Shown here: positions 9,505 to 17,800 of the stretch, piece by piece | How positions within the stretch are numbered: the stretch's first letter is position 1 | Layout: every line of letters begins with the position of its first letter | NCBI GenBank assembly: GCA_030037775.1 | Contig: JASHQB010000120.1 | Location: 1-36,508 of the forward strand | DNA: 36,508 bases | DNA from: Candidatus Acidiferrales bacterium | GTDB taxonomy: Bacteria > Acidobacteriota > Terriglobia > Acidiferrales > UBA7541 | Reading direction: 5' to 3' | The notes under the pieces: model-generated | What the model saw: the letters and a program-made list of their open reading frames with translations, nothing else | Database searches by the model: none | Told to the model about the DNA's origin: nothing | Program-made: the position numbers and the translations under genes

Positions 9505-10698
9505 GTGAATTCAGGCCATAATCAGGCGGACAAAATGGAATCCCTCGCAGATGTCATCCACGCCTACAACCACCGCGCGCCGCTCGCGGAAGCGTATACG
9601 ATTCCGGCTGCTTGGTACACGGATGGGCGCCTCGCTCGACTGGAAAAACACGCCATCTTCCATCGGACCTGGCAGATGGTCGGCCGTGCCGATCAGGTCG
9701 CCGAGCCCGGCGAATTTTTTACGGCCGATCTGGACGGCGAGCCGCTCGTGGTTGCGCGCGGCGCCGACGGCGTGCTTCGCGCCTTTTATAATGTCTGCCG
9801 TCATCATGCCGCCGCTGTGGTCACCGAGCCTGCTGGCCACGCCGCGAATTTCCGCTGCCCTTACCATGGATGGACCTACGGCATCGACGGCGCGCTCAAG
9901 GGCACGCCGGATTTTGACGGTGTTTGCGATTTCGATCGCGGCAAAAATGGTCTTGTCCCCGTGCCTGTCGACACTTGGGAGAATTTCGTTTTTGTGAATC
10001 TCCATGCCCAATCCGAATCGCTCCGTGATTTTCTCGGCCACTTGGTGGAACGCGTGCGGCCGCTGCGCCTGGCCACGCTGTGTTTCTTTGAACGCCGTAT
10101 CTACGAACTGAACTGCAACTGGAAAGTCTACGTCGACAACTATCTCGATGGCGGCTACCACGTCCCGCATCTTCACAAGGGCCTGAACAGCGTTCTCGAA
10201 TATGCGAATTACACCATCGAGAACGAGGATCGCTTTTCGCTGCAATCGAGTCCGGTGAAAGCGTCCAATCCCGGCGCCGACGGTGACGCCGCTGCTACGC
10301 GCCACGGCGACCGCGCCTATTATTTTTGGCAATATCCGAACTTCATGCTGAATTGGTATGAAGGATACCTCGACACCAACCTGGTTTTGCCGCTTTCCAT
10401 CGATCGTTGCCGCGTGATTTTCGATTTCTATTTTGCAGAGGTGGATGGAGCAGCAGATGAGCACAACCGCCAGAGCGTCGCGGTCAGTCACCGCGTGCAA
10501 GAGGAAGATGTCGACATCTGCGAAGCGGTGCAGCGCGGCTTGCATTCGCGTGCGTATCGGGCCGGGAGGCTCTCGGTGCGCCGCGAGGCGGGCGAGCATC
10601 TTTTTCACCGGTTGTTGTATGCCGATCTAAGCGCGGCGCTAACGCGCGGCGACGCCGGATCCGCCGCGAATTTCGCGGAAGCACGACATGCTCGGTGA
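9505..10698 (+). CDS. Rieske [2Fe-2S] aromatic ring-hydroxylating dioxygenase, alpha subunit-like (GTG 9505; ATG alternative 9535)
   Basis: Rieske motif CRHHAAAVV...CPYHGW; non-haem iron region NYLDGGYHVPHLH; C-terminal VQEEDVDICEAVQRGL...FHRLLYADL. Confidence 0.92.
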   Translation: MNSGHNQADKMESLADVIHAYNHRAPLAEAYTIPAAWYTDGRLARLEKHAIFHRTWQMVGRADQVAEPGEFFTADLDGEPLVVARGADGVLRAFYNVCRHHAAAVVTEPAGHAANFRCPYHGWTYGIDGALKGTPDFDGVCDFDRGKNGLVPVPVDTWENFVFVNLHAQSESLRDFLGHLVERVRPLRLATLCFFERRIYELNCNWKVYVDNYLDGGYHVPHLHKGLNSVLEYANYTIENEDRFSLQSSPVKASNPGADGDAAATRHGDRAYYFWQYPNFMLNWYEGYLDTNLVLPLSIDRCRVIFDFYFAEVDGAADEHNRQSVAVSHRVQEEDVDICEAVQRGLHSRAYRAGRLSVRREAGEHLFHRLLYADLSAALTRGDAGSAANFAEARHAR

Positions 10699-10725
10699 CC
10701 CTCGGAATACGACAGGAAGAATGTT

Positions 10726-11904
10726 ATGGAAAAAATGAATGCAAAGGCAGGCGCGCAAGAGCGGCTCCGCGGAGCGCAGAAGAAAATGCTCTCGCTGAGT
10801 CATCGCATCCACGCGCATCCGGAGCTGGGATTCGAAGAAGAAAAGGCCTGCTCATGGCTTGCCGATGAATTGACCGGCGCGGGCTTCGACGTAAGGCGCG
10901 GCATCTGCGATTTGCCCACGGCCTTCGTCGCGCGCTCCGGGAGCGGCCCACTGCACATTGCTATTTGCGCCGAGTACGACTCGCTGCCGGAAATCGGCCA
11001 CGCCTGCGGCCACAATATGATCGCGGCCATGGCGGTCGGCGCGGGAATTGCCGCCGCGCACGTCGCCAACGACGTAGGGCTCACCGTCAGCGTCATCGGT
11101 ACTCCTGCGGAAGAGGTGGGCAATGCCAGCGGAAAGGTTGTGCTGCTCGAGCGCGGCGCGTTTGACGGAATGCACGCCGCGATGATGGTGCATCCTGCGC
11201 CGGTGGAAATGCTGGAAGCGCACCTGATCGCCGCTTCGATGTTCGACGTGCACTACACCGGCAAAGAAGCGCACGCCTCGGCTTTTCCGGAGATGGGAAT
11301 CAACGCTGCCGACGCCTTGACCGTCGCACAGACTTCCATCGGCCTGCTGCGCCAGCATTTGCGCCAGACCGACCGCGTCCACGGCATTACCACGCATGGT
11401 GGCGACGCGCCCAACGTTGTGCCGGCGCATACTTCGGCGCGTTACTTGGTGCGCGGCGAAAATATGGCGGAACTTGAGGAAGTGCGCGCCAAGGTGTACC
11501 GCTGCTTCGAAGCCGGTGCTCTAGCTACGGGCGCGAAACTCGAAATTTGCGGCGGCGATAAACCTTACGCCGACGTTCGCTACGACCATCAGATGAGCTT
11601 GATTTACAAAAAGAACGCGGAAGCGGCTGGCCGCAAATTCCCGGAGCTCGGCCCCGCGATGTCGCGCCTCGCCGCGTCAACGGATATGGGAAATGTTTCT
11701 TACGCCATTCCATCCATCCATCCCATGATCGGAATTAATTCTTTGCCCGCGGCCAATCATCAGCCGGAGTTCACCGCGCACTGCGTCACGGAAGAGGCAG
11801 ACCAGGCCGTAATGGAAGGCGCGCTGGCGATGGCGTGGACGTGCATCGAAATGGCCGGCGACTCAGGGGTTCGAGATCGCCTGATGAAAACCACGCACGC
11901 CTAG
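10726..11904 (+). CDS. M20 family metallopeptidase/amidohydrolase (AbgB/carboxypeptidase-like)
   Basis: 392 aa; HRIHAHPELGFEE, AICAEYDSLPEIGHACGHNMIAAM, TPAEEVGNASGK and GKEAHASAFPEMGINAADAL motifs. Confidence 0.93.
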   Translation: MEKMNAKAGAQERLRGAQKKMLSLSHRIHAHPELGFEEEKACSWLADELTGAGFDVRRGICDLPTAFVARSGSGPLHIAICAEYDSLPEIGHACGHNMIAAMAVGAGIAAAHVANDVGLTVSVIGTPAEEVGNASGKVVLLERGAFDGMHAAMMVHPAPVEMLEAHLIAASMFDVHYTGKEAHASAFPEMGINAADALTVAQTSIGLLRQHLRQTDRVHGITTHGGDAPNVVPAHTSARYLVRGENMAELEEVRAKVYRCFEAGALATGAKLEICGGDKPYADVRYDHQMSLIYKKNAEAAGRKFPELGPAMSRLAASTDMGNVSYAIPSIHPMIGINSLPAANHQPEFTAHCVTEEADQAVMEGALAMAWTCIEMAGDSGVRDRLMKTTHA

Positions 11905-11907
11905 CGA

Positions 11908-12660
11908 TCATTTCTCTTCGAGCAGCCGTTTCCAATGGGAAAGATGATTCAACGATGGCGCGTCCGTGTGGTCGATGACCAGAGGAGTGACGGACACTTC
12001 TCCTGCTAAAATCGCCGCGTGGTCCGTGTCCGCCGCAATGTCTTCCGTGATTTTTTGTTCATTCAGCCAGTAATAGGTTCGGCCGCGCGGGTCCTCGCCC
12101 TTTTGCAAAACGTTGCGCGTAATTTTTGGCGATTGGCGGGTGAAGCGCACGCCGCCGTTCCAAGGATTCGGAACGTTCACATTCAAGAGAACGCCTTTCG
12201 GCAATCCTTCTCGAAGTACCAAGGGAGCTAATCGTTCGATGAAGTGTGTGGCCGGAATGAAATCCACATTCGGCGCGCGTGAAGCAATGGAAATCGCGAT
12301 CGACGGAACGCGATTGATCGCCCCTTCCATGGCCGCGCCAACGGTGCCGGAGTAATAGACATTCTCGCCCAGGTTGGCCCCGCGATTGATGCCGGAGACG
12401 ACGAGGTCAGGGCACTCGGCCAGCAGAGTGTGGAAGGCAAGAATCAAGGCGTCAGCAGGGGTTCCTTCGATGGACCACTCGCGCTCGGCGAGCTGCTCTA
12501 CGAAAATCGGCTGCCTGAGGGTAAGTGACTGCGCCGCCGCGCTGCGTTCGTGCGACGGCGCCACAATCGTTACGGTTCCGATTCGCGCCAGCGATTTTGC
12601 CAGAGCGCGCAAGCCGGGAGCAGCGATGCCGTCGTCATTGGTCACTAAAATGTTGGGCAT
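11908..12660 (-). CDS. surE: 5'/3'-nucleotidase SurE
   Basis: 250 aa; MPNILVTNDDGIAAPGLRALA, VAPSHERSAAAQSLTL, VSGINRGANLGENVYYSGTVGAAMEG. Confidence 0.97.
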   Translation of the reverse strand: MPNILVTNDDGIAAPGLRALAKSLARIGTVTIVAPSHERSAAAQSLTLRQPIFVEQLAEREWSIEGTPADALILAFHTLLAECPDLVVSGINRGANLGENVYYSGTVGAAMEGAINRVPSIAISIASRAPNVDFIPATHFIERLAPLVLREGLPKGVLLNVNVPNPWNGGVRFTRQSPKITRNVLQKGEDPRGRTYYWLNEQKITEDIAADTDHAAILAGEVSVTPLVIDHTDAPSLNHLSHWKRLLEEK

Positions 12661-12721
12661 AGGAACGGATTCGAGCGCCGAGAGAACTCAATCCACCAGA
12701 GTGCCGCAATGCGGACAGAAG

Positions 12722-12798
12722 TGGTCGGGACGACTGGATTCGAACCAGCGACCTCACGCACCCCAAGCGTGCGCGCTACCAGGCTGCGCCACGTCCCG
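12722..12798 (-). tRNA. tRNA-Pro (anticodon GGG)
   Basis: Minus-strand cloverleaf CGGGACG-TG-GCGCAGCCTGGTAGCGC-G-CACGC-TTGGGGT-GCGTG-AGGTC-GCTGG-TTCGAAT-CCAGT-CGTCCCG-A-CCA; 7-bp acceptor stem, encoded CCA, TTCGAAT T-loop, anticodon GGG. Confidence 0.95.
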
Positions 12799-12819
12799 AC
12801 CGCGAGCAGATTTAGCGTA

Positions 12820-13308
12820 TCACCGGCCTTCGAGGAGGGTCAAGATAGCCAGGAGCTCTTCGCGCAGGTCGAGCAGGCATTTGCGCTGCGTTCGCGAGAG
12901 CTCGTGGTCGCGTTCACGAGCGGGCGGCTGGGGCACGGAAGGTATTTCAGCGCCTGGCTGGGCGCTCCCGTTTTGTTCGGCGAGATGGCGGCGCGCGCCG
13001 GCGATGGTGAAGCCCTCTTCATAGAGAAGGCGCTTGATTTCGAAAACCGTCTCTATGTCTTCACGGCGGTACATGCGATGGCCGCTCGAGCTCTTCACCG
13101 GCTCCAGAGTGGGGAATTCCGTTTCCCAGTAACGCAGAACGAACGCCTTCGTTCCGGTCAGTCGGCTGACTTCGCCGATGCGGAACAAATTCTTCTCGGG
13201 AACCGCCGATGCGTGTTGGGCCGCCGAAGCCATCTGCTCGATACTTTCTTTCGTTATCGTAAACCCATTCTGGGCGATGTCAATCCCGGCACACGCAGCA
13301 GAAAACAC
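12820..13308 (-). CDS. MerR family transcriptional regulator
   Basis: 162 aa; LFRIGEVSRLTGTKAFVLRYWETEFPTLEPVKSSSGHRMYRREDIETVFEIKRLLYEEGFTIAGARRHL. Confidence 0.92.
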   Translation of the reverse strand: MFSAACAGIDIAQNGFTITKESIEQMASAAQHASAVPEKNLFRIGEVSRLTGTKAFVLRYWETEFPTLEPVKSSSGHRMYRREDIETVFEIKRLLYEEGFTIAGARRHLAEQNGSAQPGAEIPSVPQPPARERDHELSRTQRKCLLDLREELLAILTLLEGR

Positions 13309-13327
13309 CGCTCAAACTGAGCCCGTC

Positions 13328-14986
13328 TCATTGCCGGTCGATCTTCAAGTCGGCGGTGCCGAGGAATCGGGGCGCTCGGCGGACGCGGGTCGTTTGTTCG
13401 AAGGCATAAGCAATCTTGATCAAGACCGGCTCACTCCAGGCGCGGCCAAAAAATGAAATGCCCACCGGCAACCCGAAAACGAACCCTGCCGGGACATTGA
13501 TGTTCGGGTAGCCTGCGACGGCGGCGGGAGATGAGCTGCCGCCGGTATCGTGGTCGCCATTTAATAGGTCGGTCGTCCAGGCCGGACCGCCCGTGGGCGC
13601 TACCAGCGCGTCGAGTTTGTATTTGTCCATCACGGCATCGATTCCTTGTTGCCGCGCGAGCAGGTGATTTTTCGCAAGTGCGTCCAGGTACGCCTTATCG
13701 GTGAGAGGGCCTCGTTTCTCCGATTCGATCATAATTTCCTGACCGAAATACAAAAGCTCTGAATCGTAATGGTTTTCATTGAACTCGATAATGTCTTTCA
13801 GCGAATGCACTGGCGCATTAGGGAATTGCGCAAGGTAGGCGCGCATGTCGGCTTTGAACTCATATTGCAGCACGGTGTTTTCCGATCTGCCAAATTGGTC
13901 GAGAGTCCCGATCTCGGCGGGATCCACGAGGGTCGCGCCTTCGCTCTTCATAGCATCGAGAGCATTCTTCATGATCGGATCAAGTTTATCGGGCAAGAAG
14001 AAGAGTTTTCGCACAACTCCGATGCGCGCGCCGCGCAAGCCGCCGCGGTCCAGAAACTTTGTGTAGTCGGGATACGCTTTTCTTCCCGGAGCTTTGGTGG
14101 CCGTGTCGTCCGGATCGATTCCGGCAATGGCGCTCAGCAGCGCGGCAGCGTCGGCAACGGTGCGGCAGATCGGCCCGGCGGTGTCCTGGCTATGCGAAAT
14201 GGGAATGATTCCCGCGCGGCTGACCAAACCGACCGTCGGCTTGATTCCCACCACTCCGTTTGCGGAAGAGGGGCACACAATCGAGCCATCGGTTTCGGTG
14301 CCGATGGTAATCGCGGCCAGGTTCGCGGAAACTGCGGCGCCGGAACCGGAACTCGAACCACATGGGTTGCGATCGACGGCGTAGGGATTGTGGGTTTGAC
14401 CGCCGCGGCCGCTCCAGCCGCTGGAAGAATGAGTGGACCGAAAATTCGCCCATTCGCTGAGATTTGTTTTGCCGAGAATCACGGCGCCCGCTTCGTGCAG
14501 GCGTTGCGCGACCGCAGAGTCTTTTGTTGGCGTGAAACCGGAAAGCGCGAGCGAGCCGGCGGTGGTCATCATGCGATCATAAGTGCCGATGTTGTCTTTG
14601 ATGAGCACGGGAATACCATGGAGCGGCCCGCGCGGTCCTTTGCTGTTGCGTTCGTCATCCAGCGAGTCCGCGATGGAAAGCGCATCGGGATTTAGTTCAA
14701 TCACGGAGTTAATGGCCGGACCCTGCTTGTCGATCTCCGCGATGCGATCCAGATATTTCTGCGCGATGGAATGGGCCGTGAATTGGCCGGATTTCATACC
14801 ATCTTGGAGCGCCGCGACCGTGGTTTCGTCGAGCTCGAACGGCGCGATATCTGGCGGCGCAGCCGTAGCTTCGCGGTGCGCCAGACTCGTGGGTGCGAGA
14901 GACGCAGCGCCAATCAGCGCGGCGGAGCCGAGGAATTTGCGGCGAGTCAGTTGCGACGCGCGATCATCGCTGTTTGTCGAAGGCAA
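13328..14986 (-). CDS. Amidase signature family protein with predicted Tat signal
   Basis: 552 aa; LTRRKFLGSAALIGAASL twin-arginine-like leader; GIPVLIKDNIGT and GSSSGSGAAVSANLAAITIGTETDGSIVCPSS amidase signature. Confidence 0.93.
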   Translation of the reverse strand: MPSTNSDDRASQLTRRKFLGSAALIGAASLAPTSLAHREATAAPPDIAPFELDETTVAALQDGMKSGQFTAHSIAQKYLDRIAEIDKQGPAINSVIELNPDALSIADSLDDERNSKGPRGPLHGIPVLIKDNIGTYDRMMTTAGSLALSGFTPTKDSAVAQRLHEAGAVILGKTNLSEWANFRSTHSSSGWSGRGGQTHNPYAVDRNPCGSSSGSGAAVSANLAAITIGTETDGSIVCPSSANGVVGIKPTVGLVSRAGIIPISHSQDTAGPICRTVADAAALLSAIAGIDPDDTATKAPGRKAYPDYTKFLDRGGLRGARIGVVRKLFFLPDKLDPIMKNALDAMKSEGATLVDPAEIGTLDQFGRSENTVLQYEFKADMRAYLAQFPNAPVHSLKDIIEFNENHYDSELLYFGQEIMIESEKRGPLTDKAYLDALAKNHLLARQQGIDAVMDKYKLDALVAPTGGPAWTTDLLNGDHDTGGSSSPAAVAGYPNINVPAGFVFGLPVGISFFGRAWSEPVLIKIAYAFEQTTRVRRAPRFLGTADLKIDRQ

Positions 14987-15063
14987 GTTGCAGGCTCCTT
15001 TTCGTGAACGTTTTGACCCAATTCAGAAAGTCGCAATGATTGTAAGCAAATCTGTTTGTGAAT

Positions 15064-16470
15064 TCACGGCGATTCTCGAGCGGACGCGCCGGCGCGGCGA
15101 GTACGTTGCTTGACACGCTGCTGAAAACGAATCGGCGTGCCGGTGAAGTCAAATTTCTTACGCAGCTGATTCTCCAGAAAGCGTTCGTAGCTGAAATGCA
15201 AGCGGCGCTTTTGATTGGTGAAAAGCACGAAGGTGGGCGGCGCCGCAGACGCTTGCGTAACGTAATAGATTTTGATCTTGTGCTCGGCGGGCGAAGTGCC
15301 GCGGTCGAGATCGACGCTGGAAAGCCAGCGATTCATTTCGCCGGTGGAAATGCGGCGCTGGCGCGAGGCGATGACTCTGTCGATGAGCGCGAACAGTCCG
15401 CCGGTACGCTCACCGGTGAGCGCGGAGAGAAAGATGATTGGGGCATAGTCGAGGAATTTCAATTTCTCGCGGATCAGTTTTTCATAATCGGCAATGAGTT
15501 TCATCGGATTTATATTCCCAGTGGTTTTCGACTTGCTTGCTTTGCCGGCGTGTTCGCGCGCCGCGGCCAGGGCCAAATCCCATTTGTTCACCACGACGAT
15601 GAGCGCGCTACCGGACTGCTGTGTATAACTCGCGATGGTGGCGTCATGCGAGGTGACACCGAGCAAGCCGTCAATGACAAGGAGGGCCACGTCGGCGCGC
15701 TCGAGATGGCGGCGGGCCATGACGACGCTGAGCTTTTCCGCGACAAGTTTCGTTTTTGCTTTGCGACGAATGCCTGCGGTGTCGAGGAAGCGATAGAGTT
15801 TGCCGTCGCGCTCGATGACGGTGTCAACGGCATCGCGCGTGGTGCCGGGTTCGGGCGAAACGATGGAGCGCTCTTCACCGGCCATGCGATTGAGGAGAGT
15901 GGATTTGCCGACATTGGGCCGGCCAACGATAGCGATATTGACTTCGGCGCCGGGCTCGGTGGCGGCTTCTTTCGGGAAATTTGCGGTGAGCGAATCGAGG
16001 AGATCATCTACGCCGAATCCGTGCTCCGAGGAAAGAGGAAAGACTTTGTCGCCGAGCTCATAGAAAGGGGCGGCGAGCGACATCTGACTTGGCGTGTCGA
16101 CTTTGTTGACGGCCACGATGAGCGGCTTGCCGGTGCGGCGGAGAAGTTGCGCGAGTTCAAAATCGAGCGGGACCGGGCCCGTTCGGGCGTCAGCGACAAG
16201 AAGTACGAAGGTTGCGTCGGCGATGGCGACGCGGGCTTGGCGGAGAATCTCGCCGGGAATGCCGGCCTTCTCCTCGGGAACGATGCCGCCGGTGTCGACG
16301 ACTTCAAAATGCTTGCCTTCCCATTCGGCCGTGCCGTGGATGCGGTCGCGCGTGATGCCGGGTTCGTCGGTCACGATGGAGCGTCGCGTGCCGGTCAGAC
16401 GATTAAATAGCGTGGACTTGCCGACGTTGGGCCGCCCGACGATGACGAGAGAAGGCAGATGTTCGCTCAT
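15064..16470 (-). CDS. der: Ribosome biogenesis GTPase Der (EngA)
   Basis: 468 aa with two G domains: VGRPNVGKSTLFNRL / DTGG / NKVD and VGRPNVGKSTLLNRM / DTAGIRRK / NKWDL. Confidence 0.97.
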   Translation of the reverse strand: MSEHLPSLVIVGRPNVGKSTLFNRLTGTRRSIVTDEPGITRDRIHGTAEWEGKHFEVVDTGGIVPEEKAGIPGEILRQARVAIADATFVLLVADARTGPVPLDFELAQLLRRTGKPLIVAVNKVDTPSQMSLAAPFYELGDKVFPLSSEHGFGVDDLLDSLTANFPKEAATEPGAEVNIAIVGRPNVGKSTLLNRMAGEERSIVSPEPGTTRDAVDTVIERDGKLYRFLDTAGIRRKAKTKLVAEKLSVVMARRHLERADVALLVIDGLLGVTSHDATIASYTQQSGSALIVVVNKWDLALAAAREHAGKASKSKTTGNINPMKLIADYEKLIREKLKFLDYAPIIFLSALTGERTGGLFALIDRVIASRQRRISTGEMNRWLSSVDLDRGTSPAEHKIKIYYVTQASAAPPTFVLFTNQKRRLHFSYERFLENQLRKKFDFTGTPIRFQQRVKQRTRRAGASARESP

Positions 16471-16613
16471 GGGATTGGAATTCTTCAGTTGCGCGATCTT
16501 TTACGCTACCACGTCTTGGTCAATCTGTCCGTGAGGGAATATCCGACGCAGCGGTCGTACCGCAGTGGAGAAGTGAGCGCGGCCGAGCGCCAGCAAGCCG
16601 CGAGAGGAGAAGG

Positions 16614-16631
16614 ATTCTCTTGCGAGAGAAT
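16614..16631. other. Perfect hairpin ATTCTCT-TGCG-AGAGAAT in the der/thiD intergenic region
   Basis: 7-bp perfect inverted repeat around a TGCG tetraloop, read directly. Confidence 0.6.
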
Positions 16632-16673
16632 GTTGTTGCGCTGTGGTGAGGAAGGCGCGTACATTCGGAGTAA

Positions 16674-16700
16674 GCCGGCGCCCGCAAGGATGACGCCGGC
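16674..16700. other. GC-rich inverted repeat GCCGGCG-N13-CGCCGGC upstream of thiD
   Basis: 7-bp perfect inverted repeat directly upstream of the thiD start region. Confidence 0.55.
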
Positions 16701-16709
16701 ATTTGTGCC

Positions 16710-17618
16710 TTGCGCAGAGGGCGCGGCGAATTGACGAGTACGAATCACAACCACAATCATCCTCCGATTCTGCTGACCATTGCTGGATTTGATCCTTCCT
16801 GTGGTGCCGGAGTAGCCGCGGATCTGAAGACCTTCGCGGCGCACAACTGTTACGGCGTCGCGGCGATCACGGCGCTGACGGCGCAATCGACACAGGGTGT
16901 GAAGTCCGTGCATCCGACGCAGGCGGCCGTGCTGCGCGAGCAGCTCGAGGCCCTTGCCGGTGATGTGAGTATCTCCGCGGTGAAGATTGGAATGCTTGGC
17001 AATAAAGCAAACGCGATGGTCGTCGCGGAGTTTCTGGACAAGAATCGTTTCGCGCACGTAGTTCTAGACCCGGTGATTACGCCATCGGCAGGGAATGCGG
17101 AATTGCTCGAGGCAAGCGGCGTGAAGTTTCTGCGCGACGAGCTGATGAAACGAGCGACGGTAATCACGCCGAATATGGACGAAGCGGCCCAGCTGTCGGG
17201 CGTGGAAGTGAAGGACCTGGCGGGAATGAAGGTGGCGGCGCAAAAATTGGCGGAGATGGGCGCGAAAGCCGTGATCGTCACCGGCGGGCATCTGGAAAAG
17301 CCGGCTGATGTGCTGTACGAAAACGGCGAGAGCAATCCCTTCGGTGGAGACCACGCGAAGAGCGAAAACACGCACGGCTCGGGATGCACGCTTTCGTCGG
17401 CGGTGGCAGCGCAGTTGGCGCTCGGGCAGCAGCTCCGCGAAGCGCTGATCCTGGCGAAGGCGTATGTATACAAGGCCATCGAAAAAAGTTACGGAATCGG
17501 CAAGGGGGCAGGGCCGCTCAATCAGCTTTTCCGGTTCCATCAGGAGCCGCCCGCGCGCGGCGTCCACGAAGTTCCTCAACACGGCATGCATCCTGCGGCG
17601 GAACCGACCACGCATTAG
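16710..17618 (+). CDS. thiD: Hydroxymethylpyrimidine/phosphomethylpyrimidine kinase (TTG 16710 or TTG 16731 start)
   Basis: 302 aa; ILLTIAGFDPSCGAGVAADLKTFAAHNCYGVAAITALTAQST and KSENTHGSGCTLSSAVAA. Confidence 0.95.
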   Translation: MRRGRGELTSTNHNHNHPPILLTIAGFDPSCGAGVAADLKTFAAHNCYGVAAITALTAQSTQGVKSVHPTQAAVLREQLEALAGDVSISAVKIGMLGNKANAMVVAEFLDKNRFAHVVLDPVITPSAGNAELLEASGVKFLRDELMKRATVITPNMDEAAQLSGVEVKDLAGMKVAAQKLAEMGAKAVIVTGGHLEKPADVLYENGESNPFGGDHAKSENTHGSGCTLSSAVAAQLALGQQLREALILAKAYVYKAIEKSYGIGKGAGPLNQLFRFHQEPPARGVHEVPQHGMHPAAEPTTH

Positions 17619-17751
17619 CCCTCGGTTCTTGCGCCGGAGACTATAAGAGGGCTCCCGCCTACAATCCTCGAACGTGGCACCGGGCACTCAAAAGAAGTGT
17701 GATCCGGTATTCCCCCTCCACGGAAAGCTGACGTGGGCAAACAGATGCGGT

Positions 17752-17780
17752 TTGAGCGCGGTTCGCGCGGGTTGTAGTAT
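17752..17780 (+). promoter_or_regulatory. Candidate sigma70-like promoter (TTGAGC-N17-TAGTAT) upstream of the DinG-family helicase
   Basis: -35 TTGAGC at 17752-17757, 17-bp spacer, -10 TAGTAT at 17775-17780, about 20 bp before the ORF start. Confidence 0.4.
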
Positions 17781-17800
17781 GGTAGCCCGACAATATTGGA

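Noticed and set aside
9511-10608. 365-aa minus-strand ORF opposite the Rieske oxygenase
   Set aside because: Shadow ORF in GC-rich sequence; composition unlike a real protein and no motif.
12661-12721. Minus-strand string DHFCPHCGTLVD* resembling a zinc-ribbon end just downstream of tRNA-Pro
   Set aside because: Only one CxxC pair, no start codon, and the frame runs through the tRNA; may be a remnant or chance.
12374-13024. 216-aa plus-strand ORF containing GRLDSNQRPHAPQACALPGCATSRP
   Set aside because: Another well-known false ORF generated by reading through the antisense of tRNA-Pro; overlaps surE and merR on the opposite strand.
12709-13320. 203-aa plus-strand ORF starting MRTEVVGTTGFEPATSRTPSVRATRLRHVPTASRF
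   Set aside because: It is the antisense translation of tRNA-Pro (classic spurious GFEPATSRTPSVRATRLRHVP string) running into the antisense of merR.
15058-16410. 450-aa plus-strand ORF spanning nearly all of der
   Set aside because: Antisense shadow of the conserved Der GTPase in GC-rich DNA; no recognisable domain.
16471-16730. TPP riboswitch upstream of thiD
   Set aside because: Searched by eye for the CUGAGA and ACCUGAU core elements and found none; only simple hairpins are present.
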